Of a DNA stretch of 64,000 nucleotides, positions 25,400 through 35,036 are shown piece by piece; the first letter of the stretch is position 1, and each line of letters opens with the position of its first letter. Origin of the DNA: Isoperla grammatica. Taxonomy: Eukaryota > Arthropoda > Insecta > Plecoptera > Perlodidae. The translations under genes and the position numbers were made by a program. The stretch is from contig OX246739.1 of NCBI GenBank assembly GCA_945910005.1, positions 36,218,608 through 36,282,607 on the forward strand, written 5' to 3'. The notes under the pieces were generated by a model. That model had not been told where the DNA came from, made no database searches, and saw only the letters and a program-made list of their open reading frames with translations.

Positions 25400-26460
25400 T
25401 TTTAGTACTAATTAACATGGAGAAATTTTAATTTTCAGGTTAATAGTTAGTCCTATAAAAATATGTAAATATCTTATGTGTGTACAATTTTACAAGAAAT
25501 AATTTTTGTCATATTAGATTTTGTCATAAAACGTACGGTTATGACGGTAAAATGGAAAAACTACCTATAGTGGTGGCCATTTTGTATTTTACGTGTAACT
25601 TGATAATGCCCCATATTTAAGGTAGGCACCAGCACAATTATTAATTTATAAGCTATAAAGAAGAGATTGAGCCCACTCCTATACTTGCTTCATCAAACAA
25701 CCGACGGATGTACATCTGAATACACCCTCATTGGCGGGCATTTTGTTTTTTGCGTGTTTCTCTTGAACGCCTCATACTTGAGTTTGGCACCATCAAAATT
25801 ATTATTCTATAAGTTGAAAGGAAGAGATTGAGCCCACTTCTATAGTCCATACTTGCTTCATCAAGTAGCCCAGGGGAGCCAATGCTTGTACATTTGAGTA
25901 CAGATTAACATACACAAATCTAAATTTGTAGGTAAATGGTAAATCATATGAAAATACCTGAATATGAATTGTATGTAGAATTTTACCAGGAATATTTTTT
26001 GTCACGTTAGATTTTGTCATAAATAGTACGGTTATGAAGATAAATTGCCAAAACCACCTGAAGTGGCAGCCATTTTGTTTTTCACATGCAACTCGTAAAC
26101 GCCTATCATTGGAGCTTGGCACCATCAATATTATTATTTTATGGGATTAAAAGAAGAGATTGAGACCACTCCCTTAGGTCACAGTTGCTTCATCAAGAAG
26201 CGAACGGGAGCCAAGTTTTGTACATTTGAGTTCAGATGCACACATACAAAAGTTAAATTTTTCCGTAAGTAGTACTTGCTATGAAAATATCCAAGTATCA
26301 TATGTGTGTAGAATTTTACTAGAAACAATTTTTGTCATATTAAGTTTTGCCAAAAAATTCACGATTGTGAAGATAAATAGGAAAAACCTCATGAGAGTCA
26401 GCCATTTTGTTTTTTATGTATAACTTGTAAACGCCTAATTTTGGAGATTGGCACCATCCA
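25400..26460 (-). repeat. Three inverted 330-bp subunits (centre and right arm)
   Basis: On the minus strand the same unit is read three times (about 25,400-25,790, 25,790-26,130 and 26,130-26,460), each opening with TTGGCACCATC on the plus strand. The central unit is the most diverged and has no partner in the left arm. The element therefore has five units, two forward and three reverse. Confidence 0.75.
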
Positions 26461-27068
26461 AATTATTATTTTACAAGCTAAAACGAAGATATAAGTGTAC
26501 TTTTCTTTCGAAATAGTACAATATTATGATTGCCAATGCTTCTATGCATTACACTTGTGTTTAGCGGGCGCACAAAAGCCCCATGCATTCTTGTCTTTAA
26601 TACTTCACTAATACCAATCGCTTAAAGATAAAATTATGAAGAAAAATCACCGATATGGCAATACTCTGACATTTCTATACGTGTATGAATGTGTTTGTAA
26701 TGTTTTGATAATATATAGTTGTCCCATGGTTTTATATATTGAGAATATATTAATTATATACTTAATTGACGATAACTTTCGCACTATGTACCGTACATGA
26801 ATAATTGTGACAGGGAAATATTTATCAATTACACACAAATATATTTTATTTTTTATCATTTTCGTTGTCAGACCAACCGTTTGGCCGTAATTGAGCGATA
26901 TTCAATGCAATGCGTAGTCAAAATTGGGGGCACCGCCCCCGCCCCCAGTCGCGGATATCGCTCTGGCACCAAAGTGCGCTAAATACTGTGAACCCTTATG
27001 AACACACTAGTATATGGTGCTATACTCTTTCCTCGAAATTGCACAGGATTCCATTTGATGCTGGACTA

Positions 27069-27585
27069 ATAACTTCAGTACCAAGATTTCTCAAAATAAA
27101 TACACGTATTTATGTTTTTCTTTAAAACTATAATTTTGCAGCGTTTTAAATTTTTATAATTTTAGATCTTCTGAAGCATTACATTTGAGCATTTCATTTG
27201 AGCATTTCATTCGAGCATTTCTTCTGAAGCATTCCAAAAGAAGTATTCCCTATCGTTCTGTTTGTTTAAACATAAATTTTCCCGTGCTTTTGAATGGGTT
27301 ATTATACATTTGGGCGTCCAACCTGAAAGTTCATTTAATCGCTGACACGAGTTTACTCGGGTCAAATCAGGTATAGCCTATTCTGCTGATCAAACTACAA
27401 AATAATATATTCCGAAATGCTGACGGGATATTTTCAAAATTTTAATTGTGTGATGTAGCCGTATAATTGATACATAACTCCTACCATTCCCGACGCCGTA
27501 ACAACGTCATTCTAACGTCGGCAGACGACACCAAACACTAATTTACATACTTCACTTCACTTCACTCACATCATCGTAACCATCA
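27069..27585. other. Non-coding flank with a short tandem repeat
   Basis: A GAGCATTTC/GAAGCATT repeat occupies about 27,186-27,232. The rest is unremarkable AT-rich sequence. Confidence 0.5.
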
Positions 27586-27589
27586 TCGT

Positions 27590-27825
27590 GTACAGAGCAG
27601 GACGCGTAGTAGCCCTAATTAAGCCGGCAAGAGTTGAAACCGAATCAAACTCTGTGTTGTGGTGTTGTGTTTGTCTTTCTGGAGCAGTGACCTTTGAACT
27701 CACCCCACCTTCGAGGTCATTTATCTTCCTGTGGTGGGGGGGGGGGGGGGGAGGGGGCTCGCGCGGGTCTATCGCAGCCCTTTGGGCGATTAATTTACCG
27801 CTTGTATTTACAGCTCCATAATCTT
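27590..27825. promoter_or_regulatory. G-tract island with GATTAATTTACCG
   Basis: A 15-base G run (27736-27750) is followed by CTCGCGCGGGTCTATCGC and GGCGATTAATTTACCG (27,785-27,800). Read on the minus strand it is again an AATTA core beside a C-tract. A 77-codon frame crosses the G run and has no domain. Confidence 0.25.
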
Positions 27826-30003
27826 TAGAGAATCATTGGGGTAGGGTTTACACTATTTAAAAGCCTTTGGTTATTTTACCTAGTGAAGTGGCACATGGCT
27901 AATCTCTGTACCACATTAAGTGCCAACCTCGTTCACGGGCTGGACCCCCCCACCCCCTTGACTTTATGCTTATGGCGGATCAGGGTTGGAAGTTGATGTG
28001 GTCTGATCTTATAAAACACTATAGAATCTATTCGAAAGATTATACTGGTTCTATCCCTTTCATCGTCAATTCTGTTGGGATTTTTGGAAATGTCTATACT
28101 ATATTGAAAGTGGCACTAGGGACATCTGACGGTATTTCGCCTCATTTCCGTATATAATGGATAAACTAGAAGTACCAGAGAGTTGACTTTAGTTTGTGTA
28201 TGTTAAACAGAGTTACGATTCTGAGGTATTCTGTTGTGTACTTAGTGTGTACGTAAAATAAAGCATTATTGCGTCTTGAAATCTCTTTTGTAAATATAAG
28301 TATCTAATTATAGACACAAACACAAGAATGACGTAATCCAATGCATCTTGCTAATTATTTCTCGAAATTGTAAAGTGTACTTCTAAGCTTTTTACGACAA
28401 AATACGTAAGAGTAGGGTAAATACATCAGCAGAGGGGATTTAACTTACAGCAATTCGTCATTGTTTTTGAAACTTGCTACAAGTATTACAAATGGTAGTT
28501 CCAATGGAAAAAACAACAATGAATTGTAAAGCAGATGACTGCTCTGTACAGTATATCAAAGAGGTCAGTTATTTGTCGATTGGAAATACGAACTCAAATT
28601 TTAAATTAATGATTGATGTGATTTTATTGAGTTCAGTGTGAACCTTTATGCATATTTTGAGGTATATAAAGAAAATGTCTACTGTCCATAGACTTCCTAA
28701 ATTCTCATCGAACTATCTATATTGTGGTCGGCTTCTTCTGCCCTTCACAAAACATCTTGTATTTGATTGATTGCTTATGCGTATTTCTCCATTTGCCTTG
28801 GTTCTGTGTTTGATGAGCCATTCCAACATGCACTAACTTGTCTAACTGACAAGTTTGTTTGACATATAGTTTTGTCTACGTTCCTTCCAGGGCCACGTTA
28901 TACTTAACTACACTAATTCCAAACTGAAATATCAACTAGAAAGTATTAATTGACACAGCAAACAAGTCTCGAAGCAGAACGTTGACTAATGCTGCCTCCT
29001 CGTGAACTCACTCGCTAAATCTGTCGCGCAATAAGATTAATTGGTTGACACAGCCGAGATGTTTATAAAACTGAATGTCGGCAAGATACCACTTTGTTGA
29101 TTACATTCAATTCATACGAGAGTGTATTTTTTAATGAAGGCTGTGAAGGGGTTGGGCGGGGGGGGGGGGGGGAGAAGAGACGAGAGGACATATCCTATGT
29201 CAGTGGGCAAGTCGAGACCTACGTTCTGAATTAAATCTACAAATTTGAATAAAATCTATTTTCTAATTTTATTCTTTGTTTGAAATTTTGTTATATCTAC
29301 ACCATTGGATTAAGAATATTTTATATGGTTAGCATTGTCTAGATGCAATGCAGTAATAAAATGAGGTTAGAGCACAGATATAAAAGAGATAACAAAATAA
29401 GTTAAAAATTAGTTTCAATTTAAATAGTCAAGTTAAACAGTAGGGTTGAATAATTTATGATGACGTTTGCATTTTATAATAGTTTTATTTCTAATTTACA
29501 TGAAACAAATAATGAATAATGAATTAAACAAGCGCTATAACTACATTGAATTGAGGTCGGGGATATGGAACAAATGCGTTAATGTTGACTTTATTTTGAA
29601 TTTAAATTTAATACAAAGATCATACGCCAATTTGCTGTTACTTAGGAATTTACTATATTTAGTAATTTTCCACTAACAAGTGGGGGCGTGCTTTAGTTAA
29701 TTTTATTTGGACAAAAAACTATCCAAAAAATTGAAGCTACTTTCACATTCGACGACGCAAAACAACCAATGCTTATAAATGCCGTTCTGTACGACCTTGC
29801 TCGTGGCATGCGCCACTGGCTCTTGCTACATTCCCCCGCCACTGTATGTAAATGCCCTCCAACTCATAATCCTCGCCGTTTCGGCGTCTGCTGACATTTG
29901 AATAATTGCGTGACGCGCGTATGTTCGCAATTCTGGAAACTTTTCTTTGTCATCACATTCTGACGCCCACCGCGAATTACACGGAACGTTTTAAAGCGAG
30001 AAA
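27826..30003. other. No gene seen
   Basis: AT-rich DNA with a G tract (29158-29172). A CAATAAGATTAATTGG patch lies about 130 bp before the tract, at 29,029-29,044. Short frames only. A GC-richer patch at about 29,760-29,990 precedes the 210-bp array. Confidence 0.45.
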
Positions 30004-30708
30004 TATTCACACCTACCGGAATTATAAGGCACAGGGTGTTCGCTCACGATGCTATCTCGCTACTCGGGCCCTTTATCGGTATCAACTAGCCTAGTCCGTA
30101 GAATGGTTGGGATAGCTGAGAAAACTCTCCTTACTACATCACGACATGTTATTTACTACAATAAGGTTGACATGTACGGGTAGTATATAGGTTTTGAGCA
30201 GCGGTTGAGTAATATTCACACCTACTGTTGTTATAAGGCACAGGGTGTTCGTGTTCGCTCACGATGTTATCACGCTACTCGTGCCCTTTATCGGTATCAA
30301 CTAGCCTAGTCCGTAGAATGGTTGGGATAGCTGAGAAAACTCTCCTTATTACATCACGACATGTTATTTACTACAATGAGGTTGACATGTACGGGTAGAT
30401 GTATAGGTTTTGAGCAGCGGTTGAGTAATATTCACACCTACTGTTGTTATAAGGCACAGGGTGTTCGTGTTCGCTCACGATGTTATCACGCTACTCGTGC
30501 CCTTTATCGGTATCATAAAATGGTTGGGATAGCTGTGAAAACCTATTCTTATTACATCACGACATATCATTACTACAATAAGGTTGACTGTACGGGTAGA
30601 TATATAGGTTTTGAGTGCGGTTGAGTAATGTTCACGCCTACCGGAATTATGAGGCACAGGGTGTTCGCTCACGATGCTATCTCGCTACTCGTGGCCTTTA
30701 TCGGTATC
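30004..30708 (+). repeat. About 210-bp tandem array, 3.4 copies
   Basis: ATTCACACCTAC recurs at 30,004, 30,214 and 30,430, and as GTTCACGCCTAC at 30,630, giving periods of 210, 216 and 200 bp. Each unit contains AAGGCACAGGGTGTTCG, a TCGCTCACGATG segment, GGTATCAACTAGCCTAGTCC and TATAGGTTTTGAG. The last unit is cut after CAACTAGCCT by the retrotransposon and resumes at 31,912. Short internal indels, such as a GTGTTC duplication in copies 2 and 3, distinguish the copies. Confidence 0.9.
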
Positions 30709-30717
30709 AACTAGCCT

Positions 30718-31713
30718 GTGTGGCACTCCGGACTCATCCTCAAGATGTACAGACTAGGACTACCTGCCTACATCATAGGCTTGATGACATCTTATCTTCG
30801 GGATAGAACCTTCAGCGTCTCTGCAAGTGGCGCAACATCCTCCAGTAGACCCATACTCGCTGGCGTGCCGCAGGGGTCGGTCCTGGGCCCGGCTCTCTTC
30901 GGGATCTTCACCCACGATATACCCCATCCACTACCAACTGAAGATACATTAGCCTCACTCTTTGCCGACGACTTCACAGCCATGTCGCGCGCATCACATC
31001 CAGCACTAGCCCTGCGCAAACTGAAAACATACATGGCTAGGGTTCTCCCATGGTATGCAACATGGAGGATCTCTCTCAACGCGGATAAGACAACGGCCAC
31101 CATCTTCACGCGCCTAAGACGACCTAGGCATGCCACGCCGTTCCGGTTAAGAGGCGTCGATGAACCACCTCTATTGGTTAACATGGTACCGGTCAAGTGG
31201 ACCCCAACTAGCCGCAGCCTGGGCGTCCTCCTAGACAGGAGGCTGACTTGGACGCCACACCTGCAGGAAGTCGCGACGAAAGCCAGCAGTAAATACTATC
31301 GCCTGCTACCACTGCTCCGCTCAGCCGGGATGGCGCCAGTGACAAAACTCCGCATTTACAACGCCGTCATAAAACCTACCTACACATACGCAGCACCGAT
31401 ATGGGCTGGGGCACGTAAAACCCCTCTCAGTCGCCTTCAAATCCTACAGAACCGGGTGTTAAGACTTGTAACCGGGCTACCCCGGTGCACGCCAGTACTG
31501 GAACTCCATCAGGCAACAGGTGCACAAAAAGTGACCGCCTACCTCCACGCCGCTGCGGCGAAGTTCTACCATAAGACATCCCAGTCTAAACACAGGTACA
31601 TAAAGAAGCTATCCACGATTGCCGTTCTCCCGAGCGACCATTTTGACCGCCCCATAGCCTCTATGGGCGACCAATACCGGTGCTCTCTGGCTAAACGGCC
31701 AAAACGCACATAA
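30718..31713 (+). CDS. Reverse transcriptase, C-terminal part (Jockey clade)
   Basis: A 331-codon open frame that is truncated at its 5' end. It begins V-W-H-S-G-L, just after where the RT motif A aspartate (FDxVWH) would lie, so the start is a break point and not a true initiation codon. Motifs in order are GVPQGSVLGP (residues 49-58), the catalytic FADD (82-85), NADKT (121-125) and LGVLLD (168-173, thumb region). A C-terminal region follows up to TAA 31711-31713. One catalytic Asp of the usual three is missing with the 5' end, so the fragment cannot be active. There are no frameshifts or internal stops. Composition is about 50% GC, unlike the neighbouring DNA. The family is clear; the exact clade (Jockey versus relatives) is judged from motifs. 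Confidence 0.92.
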   Translation: MWHSGLILKMYRLGLPAYIIGLMTSYLRDRTFSVSASGATSSSRPILAGVPQGSVLGPALFGIFTHDIPHPLPTEDTLASLFADDFTAMSRASHPALALRKLKTYMARVLPWYATWRISLNADKTTATIFTRLRRPRHATPFRLRGVDEPPLLVNMVPVKWTPTSRSLGVLLDRRLTWTPHLQEVATKASSKYYRLLPLLRSAGMAPVTKLRIYNAVIKPTYTYAAPIWAGARKTPLSRLQILQNRVLRLVTGLPRCTPVLELHQATGAQKVTAYLHAAAAKFYHKTSQSKHRYIKKLSTIAVLPSDHFDRPIASMGDQYRCSLAKRPKRT

Positions 31714-31716
31714 ACT

Positions 31717-31758
31717 CCCCCCCCCCCCCCCCTCTACCCCCCCCCCCCCCCCCCCCCC
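31717..31758. repeat. Double poly-C tract after the RT frame
   Basis: Runs of 16 and 21 C (31717-31732, 31738-31758) are separated by TCTAC. They lie directly after the stop codon in the 3' UTR of the retrotransposon. It is unclear whether they are native to the family or expanded after insertion. Confidence 0.85.
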
Positions 31759-31920
31759 AACCAACCCTCATTCTGTCTGCTTAAACAGACCACATACTAG
31801 AACAACACCACCTAGTTCCTTAACCAACAAGCCTAAGTTATGACCCTCACAGTAGAGTCGGTACTTGCATACATGTCTGTACTTCCAGAGTCAGGCCCAA
31901 AGACTACGACGAACTAGCCT

Positions 31921-32080
31921 AGTCCGCAATATAGCTGGGATAGTTGAGAATCAGACGACATGCTATTTACTACAATAAAGTTGACAAACGGGTACGTGTC
32001 TATAGATAGAGACGCGGATATATGTATGACATTTGCGAGTTGCGGGGGAAATATAGGTTTTGAGTGGAGGTTGCGGGTCG
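31921..32080 (+). repeat. Continuation of the interrupted 210-bp unit
   Basis: After the target duplication the unit text resumes with AGTCCGCAATATAGCTGGGATAG, a TTACTACAATAAAGTTGAC segment and AAATATAGGTTTTGAG (about 32,049-32,064). It carries a roughly 70-bp insertion relative to the upstream copies. Beyond this the sequence diverges, so this marks the far edge of the array. Confidence 0.75.
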
Positions 32081-32477
32081 GGTGTGGGTTACTCACTTTG
32101 TGGGTGGAAGCTCCCAAAGAACACTCGTGGTTGCGTTATGAAGTTTTTTCTTTGCACTCTCCTCCTCCACAAAGAGCGAAACAGAGATTCGGGGGAAGGG
32201 GGGTGATTCACACGGGGACCTTCCTTAGACTCCCCCAGAACACTCGTGGCTGACTAAGGGGGCAAATTACTTTGCATGTTTCTCCTTAACCGTGTGAATT
32301 AGAGAAACAAATCTCATTATGTGGTCAAGGAGACCACCCCCTGACGTTTGCAGTAGTGAAGGTATTTGTCATATTCTAATAATATTCCCTAAAATCGAAA
32401 ATCGAACGTTAATGTTGCCGGCTTCAATTTTTGTTTTCAAAAAAAAACGAGGACTCTAGGCCTACACTCATTACGTT

Positions 32478-32605
32478 TATCACACCAATTTATACCCCTT
32501 TAGGCTAAAATGTTTCCCGTCATTCGATATTCGTCTATCACACCAATTTATATCGCTTTAGGCTTAAATGGTTCCCGTCATTCGATATTCGTCTATCACA
32601 CGTAT
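32478..32605 (+). repeat. 58-bp tandem duplication
   Basis: TATCACACCAATTTATA starts at 32,478 and 32,536, and a third partial start (TATCACACG) is at 32,594, exactly 58 bp apart. The copies share CTTTAGGCT, TTCCCGTCATTCGATATTCG and differ at a few positions. No coding frame. Confidence 0.9.
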
Positions 32606-32938
32606 TTTATATGTAAACCAACTCAAATATGGCGTTCATCAAATACTGTTTATTTAGTCTAATATATTCTAGTATTCACATATTACAGTAGAAATCCTTC
32701 ATGATATATTTGTATTGTTGTGGAGCTAACGTTTTTGTCAGTAATGTCCCCAAGATACCTCAAAAGGTAAAATAAAACTGGTCAATGTGATGTTGCGATA
32801 AATGCGTCTTAAATCGGTGTAGGCAGTTCGTCATGAAAATATATTAAAACGGTTTTGTTGAGCCAAGTCACTATCAAGCGATTTTCTATCCATCAAGTGA
32901 CTTATCAAGCTTGAAGCATTCGTAAACTTAAAATACAG

Positions 32939-33403
32939 TTAGTATTGCGAACTACCCATCGCCGTTAACTGTATGAGTTGAGAATTTGGTATATTGGCTT
33001 CCCAGCTAATCGCGTTCTGCGCGCAAGACGTAACTGGCCACTCTTTACGCTTCCGGGTGACACAATATCCTTCCTTGCAGACTATTTTCACCCGACAATC
33101 CCACTTTTTGTTTTTTGTTACATCAAAATTATTTTGGATTTTGGATTTTGATGGATTCTTGGATTTTGTTTTATATTTTCCTATACAGATGTTTATACTG
33201 TAACTGTTCAACTCTGTTATATAATTCCGTCCACATTGGGAATGTATGGTGTACCGATCACATTTCTTGAATTTTCCCGAGAGTCTAAAAGTTTTGTGTT
33301 TGAAAGTTTTTTGCAAAATGTATGGGAGAATTTTAAAATCGATCCTGATATGTTTTAGTAATTCGTCGGAACGTTTCTGAAAGTATTCAGTAACGTCTTC
33401 CAT
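32939..33403 (-). CDS. Unrecognised 154-codon open frame
   Basis: From ATG 33403-33401 the minus strand encodes 154 residues beginning MEDVTEYFQKRSDELLKHIR. The frame is open a further 17 codons upstream. It is basic (many Lys and Arg) and has scattered Cys (KKCDRY, SQCGRNY, KWDCRVKIVCKEGYC). No signal peptide or membrane segment is apparent, and I do not recognise a family. An uninterrupted frame of this length is unusual in DNA this AT-rich, which is the main argument for it. It may be an exon, a fragment of a transposon protein, or chance. Splice sites could not be assigned. Confidence 0.22.
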   Translation of the reverse strand: MEDVTEYFQKRSDELLKHIRIDFKILPYILQKTFKHKTFRLSGKFKKCDRYTIHSQCGRNYITELNSYSINICIGKYKTKSKNPSKSKIQNNFDVTKNKKWDCRVKIVCKEGYCVTRKRKEWPVTSCAQNAISWEANIPNSQLIQLTAMGSSQY

Positions 33404-33454
33404 AATTCCCGCCAGAGTATAATGGCAGCACCTTGACCGACTGAAGTTATGCAC

Positions 33455-34224
33455 TGATAGAAGTTTGGTGTCACCAAAGTCGTGTAATGGTAATTCGATT
33501 ACTACATCTGCGTTTGTAAGTAAAATCAGTGCACCACATAACCTATATTCGAGTCTATTAGAATCTTATATTAACATAATACAATATGATAATTTTGAAT
33601 ATGATAGTAACAGCTGAAGAGAATGTGTGAAAATGGCCACCAAATTAAAACATGTGACATATGAACCGAGGCCTTACTCTGGTATCTGGGGGCTAGTATC
33701 CATGCTGTAACATGTATTTGTAATATCAATAAAACACCTTCAATTCCAGGTCGTCTTGATAAGTCGTCACACAAACGTTGAGTCCTTCCTTAACGTTTGT
33801 TCCGCGGACGTTCACCAAACACGTTTTCCAAAGGTTTTCCGTCCCCAAGTCGGATACGAACGTAGGCAACACTTGTCGAACAACCATTACCCTAATTTCC
33901 CAGGGGGGTCCGGCCCCACCCTCATCCCCGCCTACAAACCAATTAGACCACGAATCAGCCATCAAAAACGTGATTAAAAAAATAAAAAGACTAGAACAAA
34001 TGCCTGGATGTAGATTTTCTCTTCATTGTTTGTAATTCCGTAAAATGCGAAATCCTGAAATCGGGTATTTTATGAAGATTTAGATGCGAATGCTTTGTTA
34101 ATTATTTGTGAACAGTTGAATAGACGTCTTTCAATTGTATGAAATACATTATCAGAGTAAAAGTTTCGTGTTTTTTCATGAGAATTGTATGAGTGGACTG
34201 CGATGACTCAATACCATCATCTAT
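33455..34224. other. No gene seen
   Basis: Overlapping 60-85 codon frames on both strands at 33,571-34,035 with no domain. A GC-richer patch lies at 33,895-33,960. Confidence 0.4.
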
Positions 34225-34345
34225 ACTGTAGCCACTAGCAAGGTTTGAACGGACTTAGACTCGAACCCAGGCCAAATTACCCTCAGTGTAACACTTATAA
34301 CTGATCACCAACACGCAACACCAAGCTATCTGCGTGTTATTATTA
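34225..34345 (-). repeat. tRNA-derived SINE-like fragment
   Basis: On the minus strand a B-box GGTTCGAGTCT (10 of 11 to the RNA polymerase III consensus) is preceded about 61 bp upstream by an A-box-like TAGCTTGGTG. The spacing is longer than in a tRNA and there is no acceptor-stem pairing. A worn SINE head is therefore more likely than a tRNA gene. No poly-A or simple tail is visible. Confidence 0.35.
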
Positions 34346-34796
34346 TCAACATGTGAATACTTACATTGTAACTGCAATATAAACTAGATTGATTAACCAC
34401 CAGATATTTACAAAATAAATGTTGTGGATAGCCTGCAGTTATTATAATTAGGAAGAACATTATTTTGGTGAGTCATATCGCAAACTATTCAACTGGAGAC
34501 GTGTTATTACTAAACACTTCCCGATTTAATGACATTTCTCACCGTAATAATTTGGGAACATACCAGTACGTTAAGATTTCTACTTTTAAATACCATATTC
34601 AAAACCTTCCCCTCGAATGATCCTAGAGTGCAGATAGTTTTAGAATGAAATAGTTTGAAGCTACACATCGTAGGTTATGTGACCACTACCCAGCATAACA
34701 AATATGACTGATAATAAATACTATAATATGAAATGAATAAATATGATGATTGTTGGGTTGTCAGGGGAGTAAAGGGTGGTAACATAGCGATGGCGC

Positions 34797-35036
34797 GGTT
34801 GGAATTCATAGTCGGCCCCTACACCTAGGGGCGCCCATTGTTACCAAGGTAACAGTTGTTTACATGTTATTTTCCATCAGCGAAACAAATCCATAGCAAC
34901 AATGGGTGCCCCTACACCTAGGGGCGCCCATTGTTACCAAGGTAACAGTTGTTTCCATGTTATTTCCCATAAACAAAACAAATCCATAGCAACAATCGGT
35001 GCCCCTAGGTGTAGGGGCCGACTATGAATTCCAACC
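34797..35036 (+). mobile_element. X-box MITE, tandem double copy
   Basis: Ends are GGTTGGAATTCATAGTCGGC and its reverse complement (…ATTCCAACC). Inside, two near-identical copies of the internal body are joined through the palindrome GCCCCTACACCTAGGGGC at about 34,910. Each body has GCGCCCATTGTTACCAAGG, an AACAAATCCATAGCAACAAT segment and a perfect X-box GTTACCAAGGTAAC (34840-34853, 34933-34946). The tandem form suggests two elements fused by recombination or by aberrant transposition. There is no coding capacity and no clear target duplication. Confidence 0.88.

Larger units (their letters stand above)
24061..27068. mobile_element. 3-kb foldback (long inverted repeat) element
   Basis: The outer ends are TAGTCCAGCATCAAA (24061) and TTTGATGCTGGACTA (ending 27068). 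The left arm (24061-about 25,399) and right arm (about 25,740-27,068) are inverted copies over 1.3 kb, about 90% alike by eye. The outer part of each arm contains a GC motif GACTGGGGGCGGGGGCGGTG. The inner part contains two tandem units of about 330 bp. The central spacer is a further diverged unit in right-arm orientation. Flanking ATA on both sides may be a 3-bp duplication. Matching 108-codon frames (25,008-25,334 on plus, 25,802-26,128 on minus) are the mirrored copies of one unit. They probably do not code. Confidence 0.85.
30718..31911 (+). mobile_element. 5'-truncated Jockey-like non-LTR retrotransposon
   Basis: A 1,194-bp insertion bounded by the 9-bp target duplication AACTAGCCT (30709-30717 and 31912-31920). 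The first base is already inside the reverse transcriptase coding sequence, so the element lacks its 5' UTR, first ORF, endonuclease and the start of the RT domain. This is typical of incomplete target-primed reverse transcription. The 3' region has two long C runs and then about 150 bp of unique sequence ending ...AAAGACTACGACG with no poly-A tail. The clean duplication and the uninterrupted frame indicate a recent insertion. Confidence 0.9.

Noticed and set aside
25008..26128. Mirrored 108-codon frames as a gene pair
   Set aside because: They are the two inverted copies of one 330-bp repeat unit with many substitutions and no domain.
30792..31196. 134-codon minus-strand frame inside the RT
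   Set aside because: Antisense shadow of the RT frame, which has clear catalytic motifs.
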